A stretch of 64,000 nucleotides of DNA from contig JAJEKV010000067.1 in the NCBI GenBank assembly GCA_021234155.1, forward strand, positions 126,001 to 190,000, in the 5' to 3' direction. Source of the stretch: Isoetes taiwanensis. Its lineage: Eukaryota; Streptophyta; Lycopodiopsida; Isoetales; Isoetaceae. Numbering within the stretch: position 1 is the first letter of the stretch; the number at the start of each line of letters is the position of its first letter. Positions 10,498 to 23,457 of this stretch are shown in pieces. The notes beneath the pieces are model-generated. The model worked only from the letters and a program-made list of their open reading frames with translations, searched no databases and was not told the DNA's origin. Both the position numbers and the translations under genes were made by a program.

Positions 10498-11039
10498 AAA
10501 ACTAAAAAAATATGGTCAAATGTAATCACATGGAGATGAGAAGAGTATAATGGCAATGAAATGATAAGTGGCACTAAATAGGGTGTGGATAATAAGAGTG
10601 TACCAAATGGGTCTTCCAATCTTCAAATGCTATATGTGCATATGTGCATATGTACGGACAAAGTAAACATCGTGTCGGAATTGTTATGATGCAAGAAACG
10701 ATTGTGACCAACGTGTAGAGAATATTATAGCACTTGATATGGTTTGTGTAAGTAGGACAATAAACATCTTTTCAACATCGTTAATCCACAAATTTGTATT
10801 CTGATGGCCATATTCAATTTAGCTTAGGTGGTTGTACACGTGGATAGGCTACAATTGCAGGAATTGTTCTACGGGGGTGAATAAATTCCATTTATAAAGA
10901 AAATGAGATATAAATTCACTTATAATTTATTTACTCATACAAACTTAATATGAAGCACATATAATAAAATCACATTTATATACAAGTAGTTGTACTATGA
11001 GGGACTGTACAAATTCGATTAGACGCCAAAAATGCAGTG

Positions 11040-13110
11040 CCATCCAACGAAGATTTTATTAGAATTCTCCTAGATTCTCCAAGGCTCTAGAAAGATTTCC
11101 CTAGATTCTATGAGATTCCATCAATGTTAATTCCTCGAGGGATTGTACAAATTCGACTAGAAATCAAATCTAAAGTCATACGATGAAGATTCTATAGAGA
11201 TTCTCCAAGATCCCATCAAGATTCTCTAGATACTCAAAGATTTTATGAAGATTCCCTTAGATTCCTAAACATTCTCTTGAGATTCCTCTAGATTTTCAAA
11301 GATTGTCCTAAGATTCCTCTAGATTCCCCAAGATTCCATGTAGATTCTTCAAGATTCCCTTAGATTCTACGAAGATTCCCTTGTAGAACACACCTAGTGT
11401 CAAAGATTTCCATAGATCCCCTTGGATTCCCCCTACATTCCCTAAGGTTCCACAATTCCCCTAGATTTTCAAAGATCATCTAAAGATTCCTTTAGATTAC
11501 ACAAGATTCTATGTAGATTCTCGTAGATTCCCTTAGATTCTATAAAGATTCCACTAGATTCTCTAAGATTCCATCAAGATTCCCCTAGATTCTAAATATT
11601 TTTTGAAGATTCTCTTAGATTCCTCTGTATTCTTTTGATGCTCCCATAGATTCCTTAAGATTCTTTTGATATTTCCTTGATTTCCAAAGGTTATCCCAAG
11701 ATTCCTTTAGATTCCTTTAGATTCTCTTGAGATTCCCCTAGATACTCAAATATTATCCTAAGATTCCTCTAGATTGCCTAAGATTCCATGTAGATTCTTG
11801 TAGATTCTCTTGTATTCTATGAAGATTTCCCCGTAGAACACACCTAGTGTGAAAGATTTCCATATGTTCCCTTGGATTCTCCCTCGATTCCCTATAAGAT
11901 CCCCCTGGATACTTAAGGTTCTATATATTCCCCTAAGATTATTTGACGGTTCATTTAGATTCCCCAAGATTCTATGTAGATTCTCCTAGATTCCCTTAAA
12001 TTCTATGAACATTCCCCTAGATTCGTTAAGATTCTATCAAGATTTCCCTAGATTCTTAAACATTTTTCGAAGATTCTCCTAGATTTCCCTAGATGCTTTT
12101 GAGATTCCCATAGATTCTCTTGAGATTCCTTTGGTTCCCAAAGATTATCCCAAAATTCCTCTAGATTCCCCAAGCTTCTATATAGATTCTCTTAGATTCC
12201 CTTAGATGCTATGAAGATTCCCCTAGATTATCCGATGTCAAACCACTACTCGTTGAAAAGCATTCGATGAGAGGAATCCAAGGTGTGGGTCCCACTTTGA
12301 TCTGAGATCTCGATCGCAAGATAAAGTCGTTTGAATGAAACACAAAAAGAAGGAAGCTTCCATGAAAGCTTCATAATTAATGTGGTGCCACCTCATTACC
12401 TTTTCATTAAATAAGGGTGACACCTCACCCTTTTAATATAAAAAACTCTAATTTAATAAAAAAAATGAATGGCTAGGATTTCTCCTCCCCCTTTTGATCT
12501 AACGGTTAAGATTGGTTACACCAAATCCACTTTGGAAGAAGCTTCATTGCACCTTCCTAGTAAAAATCAAGGGCCAGAGATGATGGTCTAGAGATGTGTT
12601 GCATACCCCCATGCATGGCCATGTATGTCCCCATGCATGACCCATCCATAATCCAATGGCCCATGTCGCGCCACTTAACCAGCTATGAAGATTTCCCCGT
12701 AGAACACACCTAGTGTGAAAGATTTCCATATGTCCCCTTGGATTCTCCCTCGATTCCCTATAAGATCCCCCTGGATACTTAAGGTTCTATATATTCCCCT
12801 AGATTCTCAAAGATTATTTGACGGTTCATTTAGATTCCCCAAGATTCTATGTAGATTCTCCTAGATTCCCTTAAATTCTATGAACATTCCCCTAGATTCG
12901 TTAAGATTCTATCAAGATTTCCCTAGATTCTTAAACATTTTTCGAAGATTCTCCTAGAATTCCCTAGATGCTTTTGAGATTCCCATAGATTCTTTAAGAT
13001 TCTCTTGAGATTCCTTTGGTTCCCAAAGATTATCCCAAAATTCCTCTAGATTCCCCAAGCTTCTATATAGATTCTCTTAGATTCCCTTAGATTCTATGAA
13101 GATTCCCCTA
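11040..13110. repeat. degenerate AGATTC-rich repeat array
   Basis: About 2 kb is built from loosely repeated blocks of roughly 11-14 bp around AGATTCCC, CTAGATTC and AAGATTC. A longer marker (GTAGAACACACCTAGTGT) recurs at 11383, 11833 and 12699, showing higher-order copying. There is no coding content. It is a minisatellite-like array and the units are too variable for a simple satellite. Confidence 0.8.
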
Positions 13111-13560
13111 GATTATCCAAGGTTGCACGGAATGATGTCAAACCACTAGTCATTGAAAAGCATTCGATGAGAGGAATCCAATGGTGTGGGTCCCACTTTG
13201 ATCTGAGATCTCGATCGCAAGATAAAGTCGTTTGAATGAAACACAAAAGAAGGAAGCTTCCATGAAAGCTTCATAATTAATGGGGTGCCACCTCATTACC
13301 TTTTCATTAAATAAGGGTGACACCTCACCCTTTTAATATAAAAAACTATAATTTAATAAAAAAATGAATGGCTAGGATTTCTCCTCCCCCTTTTGATCTA
13401 ACGGTTAAGATTGGTTACACCAAATCCACTTTGGAAGAAGCTTCATTGCACCTTCCTAGTAAAAATCAAGGGCCAGAGATGATGGTCTAGAGATGTGTTG
13501 CATGCCCCCATGCATGGCCATGTATGTCCCCATGTATGACCCATCCATAATCCAATGGCC
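11817..13560. repeat. 866-bp tandem duplication
   Basis: About 11817-12682 is repeated almost exactly from 12683 to about 13560. Each copy has part of the AGATTC array followed by about 450 bp of unique sequence (the 'gagaggaatccaaggtgtgggtcccactttgatctgagatctcg' block, the 'ctaacggttaagattggttacacc' block and the 'catgcatggccatgtatg' block). The copies differ by a few substitutions and small indels, so the duplication is recent compared with the decay of the array. Confidence 0.85.
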
Positions 13561-15975
13561 CATGTCACACTTAACCACAAAGGCTCCCAATCCGACGGCA
13601 AAGAAGCATGTCACATATTTTTAGCATTATATAAACCATGGGTGCATGGTTTCGGGACACATAGAATAATTTTATCTTAACATATATAATTTTAGGGGAA
13701 GATGCATTTGGCATATTCGGTTGATTCCCCGCCACGATTTCGGGGAAAAATAGGGAAACAAAAAAGGCCGGTAGAAAATGAAATCAAGAAAAAAAAAAAA
13801 CCGGATCGATCGCCATCGCCATAGCCATCGCCGCAATAAAGAATCAGAATCGCCTCCGGCGCATCTTCCTTCATCAAAATGGGATGGCCCTTCGCCAACG
13901 CTGCATGGCAGACTGGTGGGAAAAGTTCGGCCAACATGGAGCCGCTTTGGTAATACATTTTTTATGCATGTATATTCTCTAAGATTGATTATGGGGGGGC
14001 AAAAGTTGCCGGCAATAAAATTTCCTTTCTTTTATCAGGTTATTTAGAGGATTTGGCGAAACTACTATTATAGTGTCAGCAGTTGATGAAGGCCGATGTA
14101 CGCCGAGTGCTCCCTCGGCTTTACTAGGAGACCTAGCAAAGGTACATGTGATCAAGATATGTTTGTCTACATAACCCGCCCCAAGAATATAATCAGAAAA
14201 ACCGTGCATAAGACAAAGTATGCAACATAAGTATGGGTAAAGTCCCACTATAAGAACTTAGGTTTTATGTCATAGTCTTCATGGCATACCAAAAATATAC
14301 CCTTTTTGGAAACTCAACAACAGATGGTAATATATGTGGTCGACTAAGAGTCAAACAAAACAAAGAAAATAGAAGCACCCGCAATCTTTTCGTAAGACAA
14401 GATAGGATGCAAAGAAGCTCAAATGTTGATGTTAGAGCATCCCTTGAAGCAAATGGTAGATAGCCAATGATAATCTTCCTAGGATGCCTTTCGTTGATTT
14501 TGAAAAGTTGTTTTAGTTATACTTAATATCTTGAAGGCGACGCCTCTTTGCATATTACCCTCCTTGACTATCAAGGGTTTTGCCCCATTAGATCTAGTGG
14601 ATCCAAGGCACATCCACAAAGACATGGCCCATAGCTATAAAGTTTTTAGTTTATAATGCGCTTATAATGTCAGCCTTTAAGATATATTCTCAGAAGTACT
14701 AAAGGTTGAAAAGATATATTGAGTTAGATGCTTTATACGCATTAATAAACGCTGCTCCAAAATGTATGTGATCAAGGAACAAAGAAACTTATGGAATTAT
14801 GCATGTTAAGGCAAATCTAAGAGTTGGGGATCCGTAGAAGTGGAGAAGAGTTGTTCTTCTTTGAGTGTTTGGTATTTCCTGAATGTGCAAGGTAATTTGG
14901 CACGACTCAAATGTTTACACCATGCTTGTGTTTTATCTCGGGCCTAGTTCTAAATAGCATGTCCTCTTATTTGTTCTCCAAGATTTGCATTATCTATATG
15001 GATTTAAATGCCGATTGTCAATGTATTTCGAGGAGAAAATGAGTCGGCAGTCTAGAAACACCAAAGGTGATGGTGATTTCCTACACGATGTTAAATCATC
15101 TTTTGAGATGATATTCTCGTGGTAATTGTGTATGAATCTCATGCTCTCAAAGAAGACGCCCTCAAAATGTGAATTGTAACAAATCCTAATATTTTCGTGT
15201 TGCATCCGCTTTAGTCAAGGGCCCCCGAAAGACATTTAAGATGGAAATGCCGGCCATATTTTTCCCCGATATTTTGTGTTGCATCCGCTTTGACTTCTTA
15301 GTAAGTATTGAATTTGCATATGACCAAAAGGTAAATAACGGCCGCAAATCAGACCAAATGTAGAATCATATTGCATCCGGCTATAGGCATGAAAAGCTTA
15401 GACTCTCAACAGCTTGAAGGAGCCGGGCATATGATTTAAGATTCCGAAAGGAAATTAATTGTGTCCCTTTTACACAATATAAGATATTAGAGACCAAGTC
15501 CCGGATCGATGTTTATTGTGTTTGTAAGTAGTAGGAGGCATTTCATTTATGGTAGATTTGGAATCCCCTTTCTCACACTTTAAAGCGCTTTGATATGTGT
15601 CCAGCTTAATTATATGACAGCCCCATCTTTCTAGATTTAAGTTAAGTAGGTTGTTCATTGATACGCCTCGCCATTTCTCGCATTACACTTTACAATAGGT
15701 TCTGGGACCCCATTGTCTCCCTTCAACACTCAGTCCGAGTAACTGCATTTTCGTGGATAAGGTAGTTCTTCATTATGTGAAGATATTTTCATTTGTTGGT
15801 TCTTAGTTGCATCCGCGTGGTTAAGAATTCTCGATGTCTAGGATCGCTTTTGGCTCTAAGACATGTATGCTTCCTCGCTTGCTTTTACATGCAATTCTTC
15901 TTTGTGAATATGCTTGTCTAGTATATGCAGTCTTTTCCCCTTTTTTTTAATCCTAGTAGTAATGATTGTACTAGC

Positions 15976-16038
15976 CTTTTGTGTGGGTCCCATGACCTAT
16001 TGGTCGTGGGACAAAAACTATTTTATTCTATTCTATTT
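15976..16038 (+). mobile_element. LINE 3'-end remnant
   Basis: GTGTGGGTCCCATGACCTATTGGTC, then GGGACAAAAACTA and (TTCTA)n, is a diverged copy of the LINE 3' end seen at 9818-9902. Confidence 0.5.
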
Positions 16039-18345
16039 TTTGCTAATTTTGTGTGGTTACCATTGAACATTTGGCACCATTGAACATTTGGCAATCGGGC
16101 GCTGGACGATCTTTTTACCAATCCAAAGGAGGTTTTTCCCCACTAAGCATGTTCCCTATTATATGATCTATTATATGATGAGCATGCATATCAATTGGCC
16201 ATTTTTCCGAAATTTTTTACCCCGGATTTTTCTCAAACCAAGCAAAATTGTCGTAAATATAAGGGTGTTGAATGCGGTTTTATGCTTATGTCTTGGTAAT
16301 GCGGATCATCCGATATTATATAAATCAGCTTTTGTTAAATGGCAAAGGGATCATTGCGTGTTCGCATGATATTGCATCTTTTTCGCACCAAGAACAACAT
16401 TCTCAGGTTGCATGTTTTCAAACCATTCTCTCGTTACATCTAGGTCTTGAATTTTCCATGTTTATCCGCTTCAAAGAGACATTTCAATTCTAGTGAAACA
16501 ATTTGAAAAAAAAAAATTGCTTTGGATTTTGAGGACTTCAAATTATATACCTAAGGCTCCTCAGAGCTCTAGCCCTCGAAAACAAAGGGCATGCATGAAG
16601 ACTTCTATTATCCTTTGGAATCGTGGATCTTAGTTATCCCTTGGTGAATTTTTCCGTGATACGATGTTGTCTAATGGCAGGCCTCCTCTCCTTCAATGAC
16701 AGCTTTCAAAGTGTCCACACGAAGCTATAGCTATTGCCTAGTTCTTTTGTTTAAAGTCTTGCTTGTGAAGTTTTCCTCGACATTTCTAATTTCTTTCAAA
16801 TTTTTTTGAATTAGTGCCTTGCAAAAAGGTAAGATAGATAGATAGATATTGTTTTAGAGAAGCATGGAATGAAGATGCAAGATGACACAAGAAGACATGC
16901 ACTAAATGTTCAAGAATGAACGCAAAAAACATGTGTGCATTCAACTTTTGATGCTTGCAGATTGGAGTTTATTATACCATCTTATATACCCAAGCTGTAT
17001 GCTACTGTCAAAAAACAATACAAATGTTAATCTCATCCCTTACTAGACATCAACTTTTTGGTGGCAATGCACATTTATAAGGATCTAATCCTTCCTATAT
17101 ATATGATTACTAGAGAAAACAAAAGTTGGAATTACTGACTTTTTAGCATCCCTTTTCCGGCACCAAATAACCTCAAATTAGAATTATATGTGTTTTTTTT
17201 TGCACCTCTTGGTTGCCGTCGACCCATTTTCCGGCTAAAGCCCTTAGTCGGCTACAACACAAAGGTACGGCCGCCTTGCTCCATTTACCAAACTGTTTTA
17301 TTTGTTGTGGTGCTCGCAGAAGTTCTGCACCGACTTGCACAGAGCCGGAGTAACCTGCAAAAATTTTTGGTAAGTTTTGCACCAACTTGCAATTGGATCC
17401 ACGCTATTTTTTGTTGTGTCAGCCCGTTGAGGCCTAGTTTTGTATCAGTTTTAGCAGAGAAAATTAAGAGCGTATATGGTAGTATTTATTGCAGGTTGAT
17501 TGATTCATTTAAAACAGCCTGCTTATTAGATGCCGAGGAATGGTTCCGGCAAAATTGTTGCTATAGCACTAAATTGTTGCTATAGATTCTCCCTTTTACT
17601 GTAAGGAAAAAATCATCTTGGCCTTTTGTCGGGCATTTCATCAGATGTAAACTCTGTGGCACAAAAGTAACCATTTTTTTCCCTTTTGAGATTTTGATAG
17701 CCAAAAGCTTTGTCTTGATGATGATTCAAGCTTCAGCTTGATAAGTCTGTGAGTTTGAGGTCATTTTGCCTCTACGTTTAAATGTTCTTTAAACAAATTC
17801 CTCTTTAGTACTCAGTCTTCTGAGGTCCTAAACCAAAAATTTCTTCTGCATAATCGCTCAAAATATGAGAAGTTTGCCTATATTAGTTGGGCCTGTGTAA
17901 ATCTTCAGGGAAATCAATTTTTCTGGCTTAGGTCCTATAGGAATTACTCGAGTTTTTACATCGGAACGACCTATAGATTTCCATAATGGCATTGAAATAT
18001 CTCAGACGTTGAAATTGTCAATATGTATCTCAATGTCATATTAAAACTTGTGCAAGGCATTGTGATTGCACACAAGTCGTTCATAGGCATTGGCATAAGC
18101 ATTTCTTGGGGTATGAAAAACTTGCCAACAACAAGCCATCATCCGTGATCCGTTATCGTGTTTTTTTTTACCTTGAAGAAACTTTGGGTGGTGCAAAAAA
18201 AGTCACTCTTATTCATGGGTTGAGCAAAGGACTTAGATGCTTCATTCCTAAGGAATACCCTCCCCGCTTTTACAACAACTCTTTGTGGTAGGCGTAAGTC
18301 ATAGCAGTATGACTTTCCCTTCAAAAACAAGATGCTTTTTCAGGT

Positions 18346-18475
18346 CACCCTATGATTATCAAACCATAGGGTTAAAGTCCACAATAGATTAATTGATATC
18401 CACAAAATTGTACCCTATGATTGTCGAACCATTGGGTGAAATTAACAATAGTCACTTGATATCCACAAAATTGCC
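18346..18475. repeat. two-copy tandem repeat of about 65 bp
   Basis: 'ccctatgattatcaaaccatagggt ... ttgatatccacaaaattg' is followed directly by 'ccctatgattgtcgaaccattgggt ... ttgatatccacaaaattg'. Each copy begins with an imperfect inverted repeat around ccctatg/catagggt. Confidence 0.7.
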
Positions 18476-19352
18476 TCGAGACAAAGCATATAGCCCCGCC
18501 AATTAAATTGGTACCAAAAATTTTAGCCATTGCACCATTAGATATGCTAAAATATGCCTCAAGATGCTCAAGGCACCCCTACCTAACTAATTGCACTTTA
18601 ACAGGGCAACCCAAAAACATTCCTTAAGATGCTCAAAACCACCCCTTAAGAGGGGCAATCCAAAACCTCCCTCCCTTAAAAGAAGTTCGATGTTTAGATG
18701 CAATATCTAGGACCACTTGGGTAGCACCTAGTAATTAAGGCTTTGCTAAATTCTAGGCCTGAAATGAGAACCCAATAATGGGCGTGATTGAGGCTAGGTG
18801 CGTGCCTTCCTCCGTAAAAAAAAAAAAAAAAAAAAGCAAAAGTAGTCATAAGTTAATTGCGCTTTTGGGGGTAAGTTCTTCACTCAATAATGGGCTATGG
18901 CTCAGATTCTCTCTTCAAGTATTAACTCTATTGGGTAGTCTCTCGAATGAATTGGTGCTTCGTGAAGAAATTTTTTAGTGCTCTTTGAGCAAGAAATTTT
19001 TTAGTGCTCTTTGAGTCAAGGAGACATGGACAAAGGGTAGGTATAGTATAAACTCTCATAAGATAAAAACTACAATGATGGGTATGGCGGCACCAAGCTC
19101 ATAAAACTAAAACTTTTAACATGAATAAGCAACCAAAATTTTATCAAGGGAATGCCACAAGAGGATGAGCAAAGAGATTCTCAAAACTAATATAGTTTGA
19201 GGAACATGCATTCAACTCCTCGCATGTTCTTTCACATCTCAAGGATGTCCGCACTGAAATCTATTCAACTTAGCACAAAACTTCTTTTTTGCTGGTTGAG
19301 AAGAGAATAGCATGCGGGCGGCCGCAAGGCCACGCGATAAATTTCTTTGTAA

Positions 19353-20022
19353 ATATAATGATATAGCAAAGGCACTCAAGTTTTATTCAGACATCTTGGT
19401 AGATCTAGCATTTGACTTTGTATGACTTAGCGCTGGAAACCCGGGTGCAATCGATGTCGCTCCAGCTTGACTTGTGGCGTACACCACAATTGGGACCATA
19501 GTAGAGCTTGAATGGCTTCCCCCGAACTTGAACCTATAGGCAACGCCGTTTTAAAGTTGACACATCCAAAGCCAAGATATGTAACGGTTGTAAGAACATT
19601 GTAGCAGTTTGGATCTTTATAAATTATTGCCTTGCTAAGGCTGGCGCTTGCAGTGGATGCATGAAAGACTAGAAAGACTGCCACAACAGCCAAAAAAAGA
19701 ACTTTGTAGGATGCCTTGAAAGAAAAAGAAAAAAAATCAGTGAGCATGAGAATTCAAAGAGCAGTACAACATCTAAATTCGCTTACCATTTTGCTTGCTT
19801 GTGCTTGCTTTGAGTGTGTGTTGTGTTGGGTGCATCAAGGCATATCATAGCTAAAGATGGCGGCCTCGGCTTAGTACGCCAGGCCACATGGCAATATCCG
19901 ATTCGAGGTGGAGGCCTCCATATCTAGGAGACATTGTCAGTGGAGGCCAGTGCCGCCTTGCTTTACTATACAACATCACGATTTACAATGCTTTAGACCA
20001 AGAAACTTGTAAACACGTGTTC
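19353..20022. repeat. duplicated unit 2, right part
   Basis: It resumes the unit sequence ('tatagcaaaggcactcaagttttattcag') and continues through the damaged MiAMP1-like copy and its promoter region to about 20022, where similarity to units 1 and 3 ends after 'gtaaacacgtgtt'. Confidence 0.8.
19405..19789 (-). pseudogene. MiAMP1-like gene, damaged third copy
   Basis: ATG (19789-19787), 72-bp intron (19786-19715) and signal-peptide exon are as in copy 1. Exon 2 begins normally and keeps the first cysteine region. The CTG/CAG-containing stretch after it differs: the VTC...GC region is altered and the frame is lost after the VNFK segment, so the last cysteines fall out of frame. The original stop would be at 19407-19405. 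The TATA box is deleted (the 'cgatatat' of unit 1 is missing). One indel changes CCCCCTGAAC in copy 1 to CCCCCGAAC here, a CTG site of the kind that looks miscalled elsewhere. Pseudogene is the best call, but part of the damage may be sequencing error. Confidence 0.75.
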
Positions 20023-20344
20023 AAACCAAAACTAGTAGTTGCAAAGGAACAAGTGGGAATCATGAGTTGTACAGGCTGCGGGGAAGAATGTTTCCAGCCT
20101 GTACATGTGGCGTGGGGTCAATGGGCCATGTGTGGGCGCTTGTAAAAGCGGTGGCTCAAACAGAAACAATAAAAAGGGACGAACCATGCAGATAAATAGA
20201 TAGCTTTTGTGATTAACCAGAGGAAGGCAAACCCTCTGCTGTATTTGTGACAGCAGTAGTTCCATTGGTGTGGCATAGAAGATCTGTGCGACAGAAGTAG
20301 AGAAGATTCACGCAGAAGTGCTTGGACTGTTGAGGACCTGTTCT
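20023..20344. other. spacer between units 2 and 3, no gene seen
   Basis: No match to the other units and no recognisable coding sequence. A short inverted pair, tgtacaggctg...cagcctgtaca (about 20069-20105), is present. Confidence 0.4.
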
Positions 20345-20666
20345 TAAAAGGCTGACAAGCAATTGGCCTATGGGACCCAGAAAAGAGGTGCAGCAAGCGT
20401 ATTACTATCCGGATTAAAAAACCCTGCCCCGAAGGATTTTTGGGGAAAAAACTTGACAGTAATAGGATTGTTGTCAAACTGTACAAACATCGATCATGAC
20501 GAAAAAGAAATATGTACACATATCTGGGAAGTGCCCGAGGACCGAGCTGATCTCGGTGATCCATGATCTCTTGAAGCTATGATCCCAACATCCATACCGA
20601 GGCCGTGCTCAACATCTCTTGCAGGGGCTGGCCAGGACGAACTAGCTCAACATAGCGTATCCCAAG
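20345..20666 (-). mobile_element. LINE 3'-end fragment, unit 3 copy
   Basis: Same insertion as 3161-3506 in unit 1 ('caattggcctatggga ... cccaag'), lacking the short-repeat tail because the unit boundary cuts it. Confidence 0.55.
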
Positions 20667-21119
20667 AAAACATATTCTTCATCATCCCAAGAGTGAAAAG
20701 AAAATAGGTTGTAGTACTAGAAACATTGAGATATGTGTTTGCTGCTTGTCTTAGAAAGATCTGCACATTTCTCTCTAAGAATAATTTGCATATTTCCATG
20801 GTGTACGTTCCTCTCTATGCAGGTGACAATCCCCACGATTATCGAGAAAGCAGATGCTTTCTTATTATTAGACATGACGAGTGTGTGCTTAGCACTTGGT
20901 TAAGCACATTTTGGGTCTGAATGGCATCTCCATGATGGGTTTGGCATTTTTTCTAAATGGGCTAGGCAAAACTAAAAAAATATGGTCAAATATAATCATA
21001 TGCAGATGAGAAGAGTATAATGGCAATGAAAATGATAAAGTGGCACTAAGAAGAGTGTGGATAATTCAAATTAATCGAGACGTGGTTCAACTCCAATATA
21101 TGGGTTGTTGTGTGATGTG

Positions 21120-21699
21120 TGTTTGGGGTCCGGTTCGAACTCCCCGAAGATGTTCTCCGTGAGGACCCTTTGATCTAATCAGAGAGTCCGGGACTATGTC
21201 ACGGATTTGCAAGAAGAGAAGAAAAAGAAGAAACGTAACAATTGAGAGAAAGATGATAAGCTTCCTTGATATCAATGATGAAAATACATGAGCTCTCGAA
21301 TAGAGAGAAAACCGAAGGAGACAAGACTCAAAACTCATCTAAAACTCATGTGCTAACTCTACTCATATATATAGTACAATGGCCTTGGGCCCAATATGGA
21401 CACTGGGATCGATCTCTGCGCTTTACTCGAAGGAGGCCCCAATTGCAGGAATGTTGGCGTTTCTTGAAGTGCCTAGAATCACGCCGGACGCCGACGCGGG
21501 GCAAGTGACGTGGCCGGGGCTACTTGTGTCTGAGCCGCGCTTGTTGACGGGCCATGTGCTTTGATCAAGGCGGGTTCCGGCCGCTTGGTCTTCAAGGAGC
21601 CTTTGATGACCTAATTCGCATGGTCGATCGAGGATCCTTGAGCTTGACCTGGTCTCTGTCAGATGATGAATAGTCCTGCATCAGAGGCACAGATCAACA
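21120..21699 (-). repeat. 3' LTR of the gypsy element
   Basis: It begins TGTTTGGGG and ends CAACA on the plus strand (on the element strand TGTTG...CCAAACA), about 580 bp. It matches 31515-32107 with many small indels. It contains a TATATATA-type box near 21365-21372. Confidence 0.85.
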
Positions 21700-23457
21700 C
21701 TCCCCACCAAACGACACTCGTGAGTGAAGAAAAGGAGGAAGCGCTTCGAGGGCGGAAGCCATCTGGTTCGGAAAGTGATCCTCACGGAGTGAGGACGGGC
21801 ACCATTATGGTACCGGGCTTATGAGATCCCCGGGCGTGATTGAAGAGCTTGAGGAGTGTTTTGGGCCAAGGGCGTGATCTCGCATCAATAAGAAAGCGAG
21901 AGCGCATCTATGTCTTCAAGGGCAGCTGTATGCCTCAAGAAATGTACCGACATTCCATGAGGAGACAGTCCAAGGCCAAAGGCACCGATTAATCGCATTC
22001 GGATTGCGAAAAATGGACGCCGATTTAAGGAGCTTAGCAAAATGCATTTGAGAGCAGCGAAAAATCCCGCTTGAAGATGGATGTATGATCGTGTGAGGTG
22101 GAGGCATTCCCCGCAAAAGGTGTCGAGACCATGAAGCGCATCCGCGGGCCGCTACAACCACGCCATTAGCAATGTAGATCCAATTTGTGGTGTTGTCCAG
22201 AGTGGCACCTTCTTCCCAATGTGAGCGGGCGAACAAAACGTGGATCCCACCGAGATCCGCCGAGATCCGAGGTGGTGTCCATCCCGATGACCATCCATGA
22301 CCTTGGTCCAAAAAGGAAGGCGCCAATCGGTCAGTCCAGAACCCGGGGCGGAGGTACGCCTGTGGAAGCATAGGGAGAAGGAAACCATGCCCGCGGGCGG
22401 GTTGTTGAGCGGTCTCCCCGAATTGATCGACAAGATCCGATCAAGAGCCCCGACACCAACGATCCCAAAGAGAAGCAGAGAGTCGAGAGTTGACAGAGGG
22501 CTATCCCATCCCGTGGGGACCGCCTTGCTATCCAACAGAGCTTGTAACTGATTGTAACCTCGCGAGATGCCGATATAAATTTGTGCATAGGGAAGATCCT
22601 CTGATGTCCTAGATACTTCCTCGATTTGTTGCAGCGCCCGGGCTGCCGAGAGAGATAAATGATTGGCAAGCTCGCATGTACCCCCGATGAAGAGTTTGGG
22701 TCCGAGCAGATCCGCAAGATATTGATTGTTATCCCGAAGCACCCATTGCACAGTGGGGTCACCCCGAAAAGCCGGGCGGGCCCATTTCCAAAGTGTTCCC
22801 GTATCACCCGATAAAAATCATGAAATATGTAAGCCATGGGCTGAACCACTCAAGGTGATAAAGTCCGATCGGCACAAAGGTATGAGAGATCAAAGACCAC
22901 AAGGGCACAAAGACAACCCTTTGTCTTCAATGGAGAGTTCGCCAACCAAGAAAATCTGCGACCGCCGTGGGAATATCCACAGGCCATCCGCCGCATGCCA
23001 CTTCGGAAGGAAGAGGTGGCGCCGAGCAAACTACATAATCGCGGATAGCGGAGGGAACTGAAGTCACCGTGCATTCTATGAAGAATGGCAAGATGGCCAA
23101 GTTTTGCTTGAGCCTCATCAAGAGATCAATAGCTTGCCGCAGCTGTGTTCAAGATCACGATCCGCTTGTCCCTTTCGAGCAAAGAAGCGGATCGGGTCAC
23201 GGACCATTCAAGCTTCGAGAAGTGTTGACCTCGAGGAGGATTTCCCCGAGTATTGAGACGGGCACGCAATCTCTCGCTGGGCCATCCAAGATCTTCTCGC
23301 TTCGCACCTCCGTAAGCCGATCTTGAAGAGAGGTGAGCCGAGAGGTCTCAGGTCGAAAGCCGAGTCATTAAGGAGGCAACTTGAGCCGCCCCTGGCCGAA
23401 AGATTTTGAACTTGAGTGCTGAAATTTTCACACCAGCTCGAGTACAAGGCATTGAGT

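Larger units (their letters stand above)
9287..10984. repeat. duplicated unit 2, left part
   Basis: It matches unit 1 from about 2768 to 4555 and lacks the 3161-3506 LINE insertion. It carries two LINE-derived insertions of its own (9818-9902 and 10091-10497). The match breaks off at about 10984 in the poly(A)-side flank of the MiAMP1-like gene and resumes at about 19353, so the unit has been split. Confidence 0.75.
13561..19352. other. long stretch without a recognisable gene, inserted in unit 2
   Basis: This fills most of the gap between the two halves of unit 2. It holds a low-complexity patch (CGCCATCGCC-type, about 13800-13840), a LINE tail (15976-16038), a short tandem repeat (18346-18475), A/T homopolymers and only short open frames (for example 14281-14463, 17190-17585, 18106-18291) with no known domain. 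I could not find paired LTRs or terminal inverted repeats that would make it one element. Confidence 0.5.

Noticed and set aside
11040-13110. CRISPR-like repeat-spacer array
   Set aside because: Repeats are short, degenerate and without uniform spacers, and the DNA is plant nuclear.
13778-14047. Basic, Arg/His-rich open frame
   Set aside because: It begins in a poly(A) and CGCCATCGCC simple-sequence patch; composition explains the open frame.
22152-23061. Several frames of 100-200 codons on both strands
   Set aside because: They lie in CpG-rich gypsy 3' DNA where stop codons are scarce on all frames; no domain is visible.
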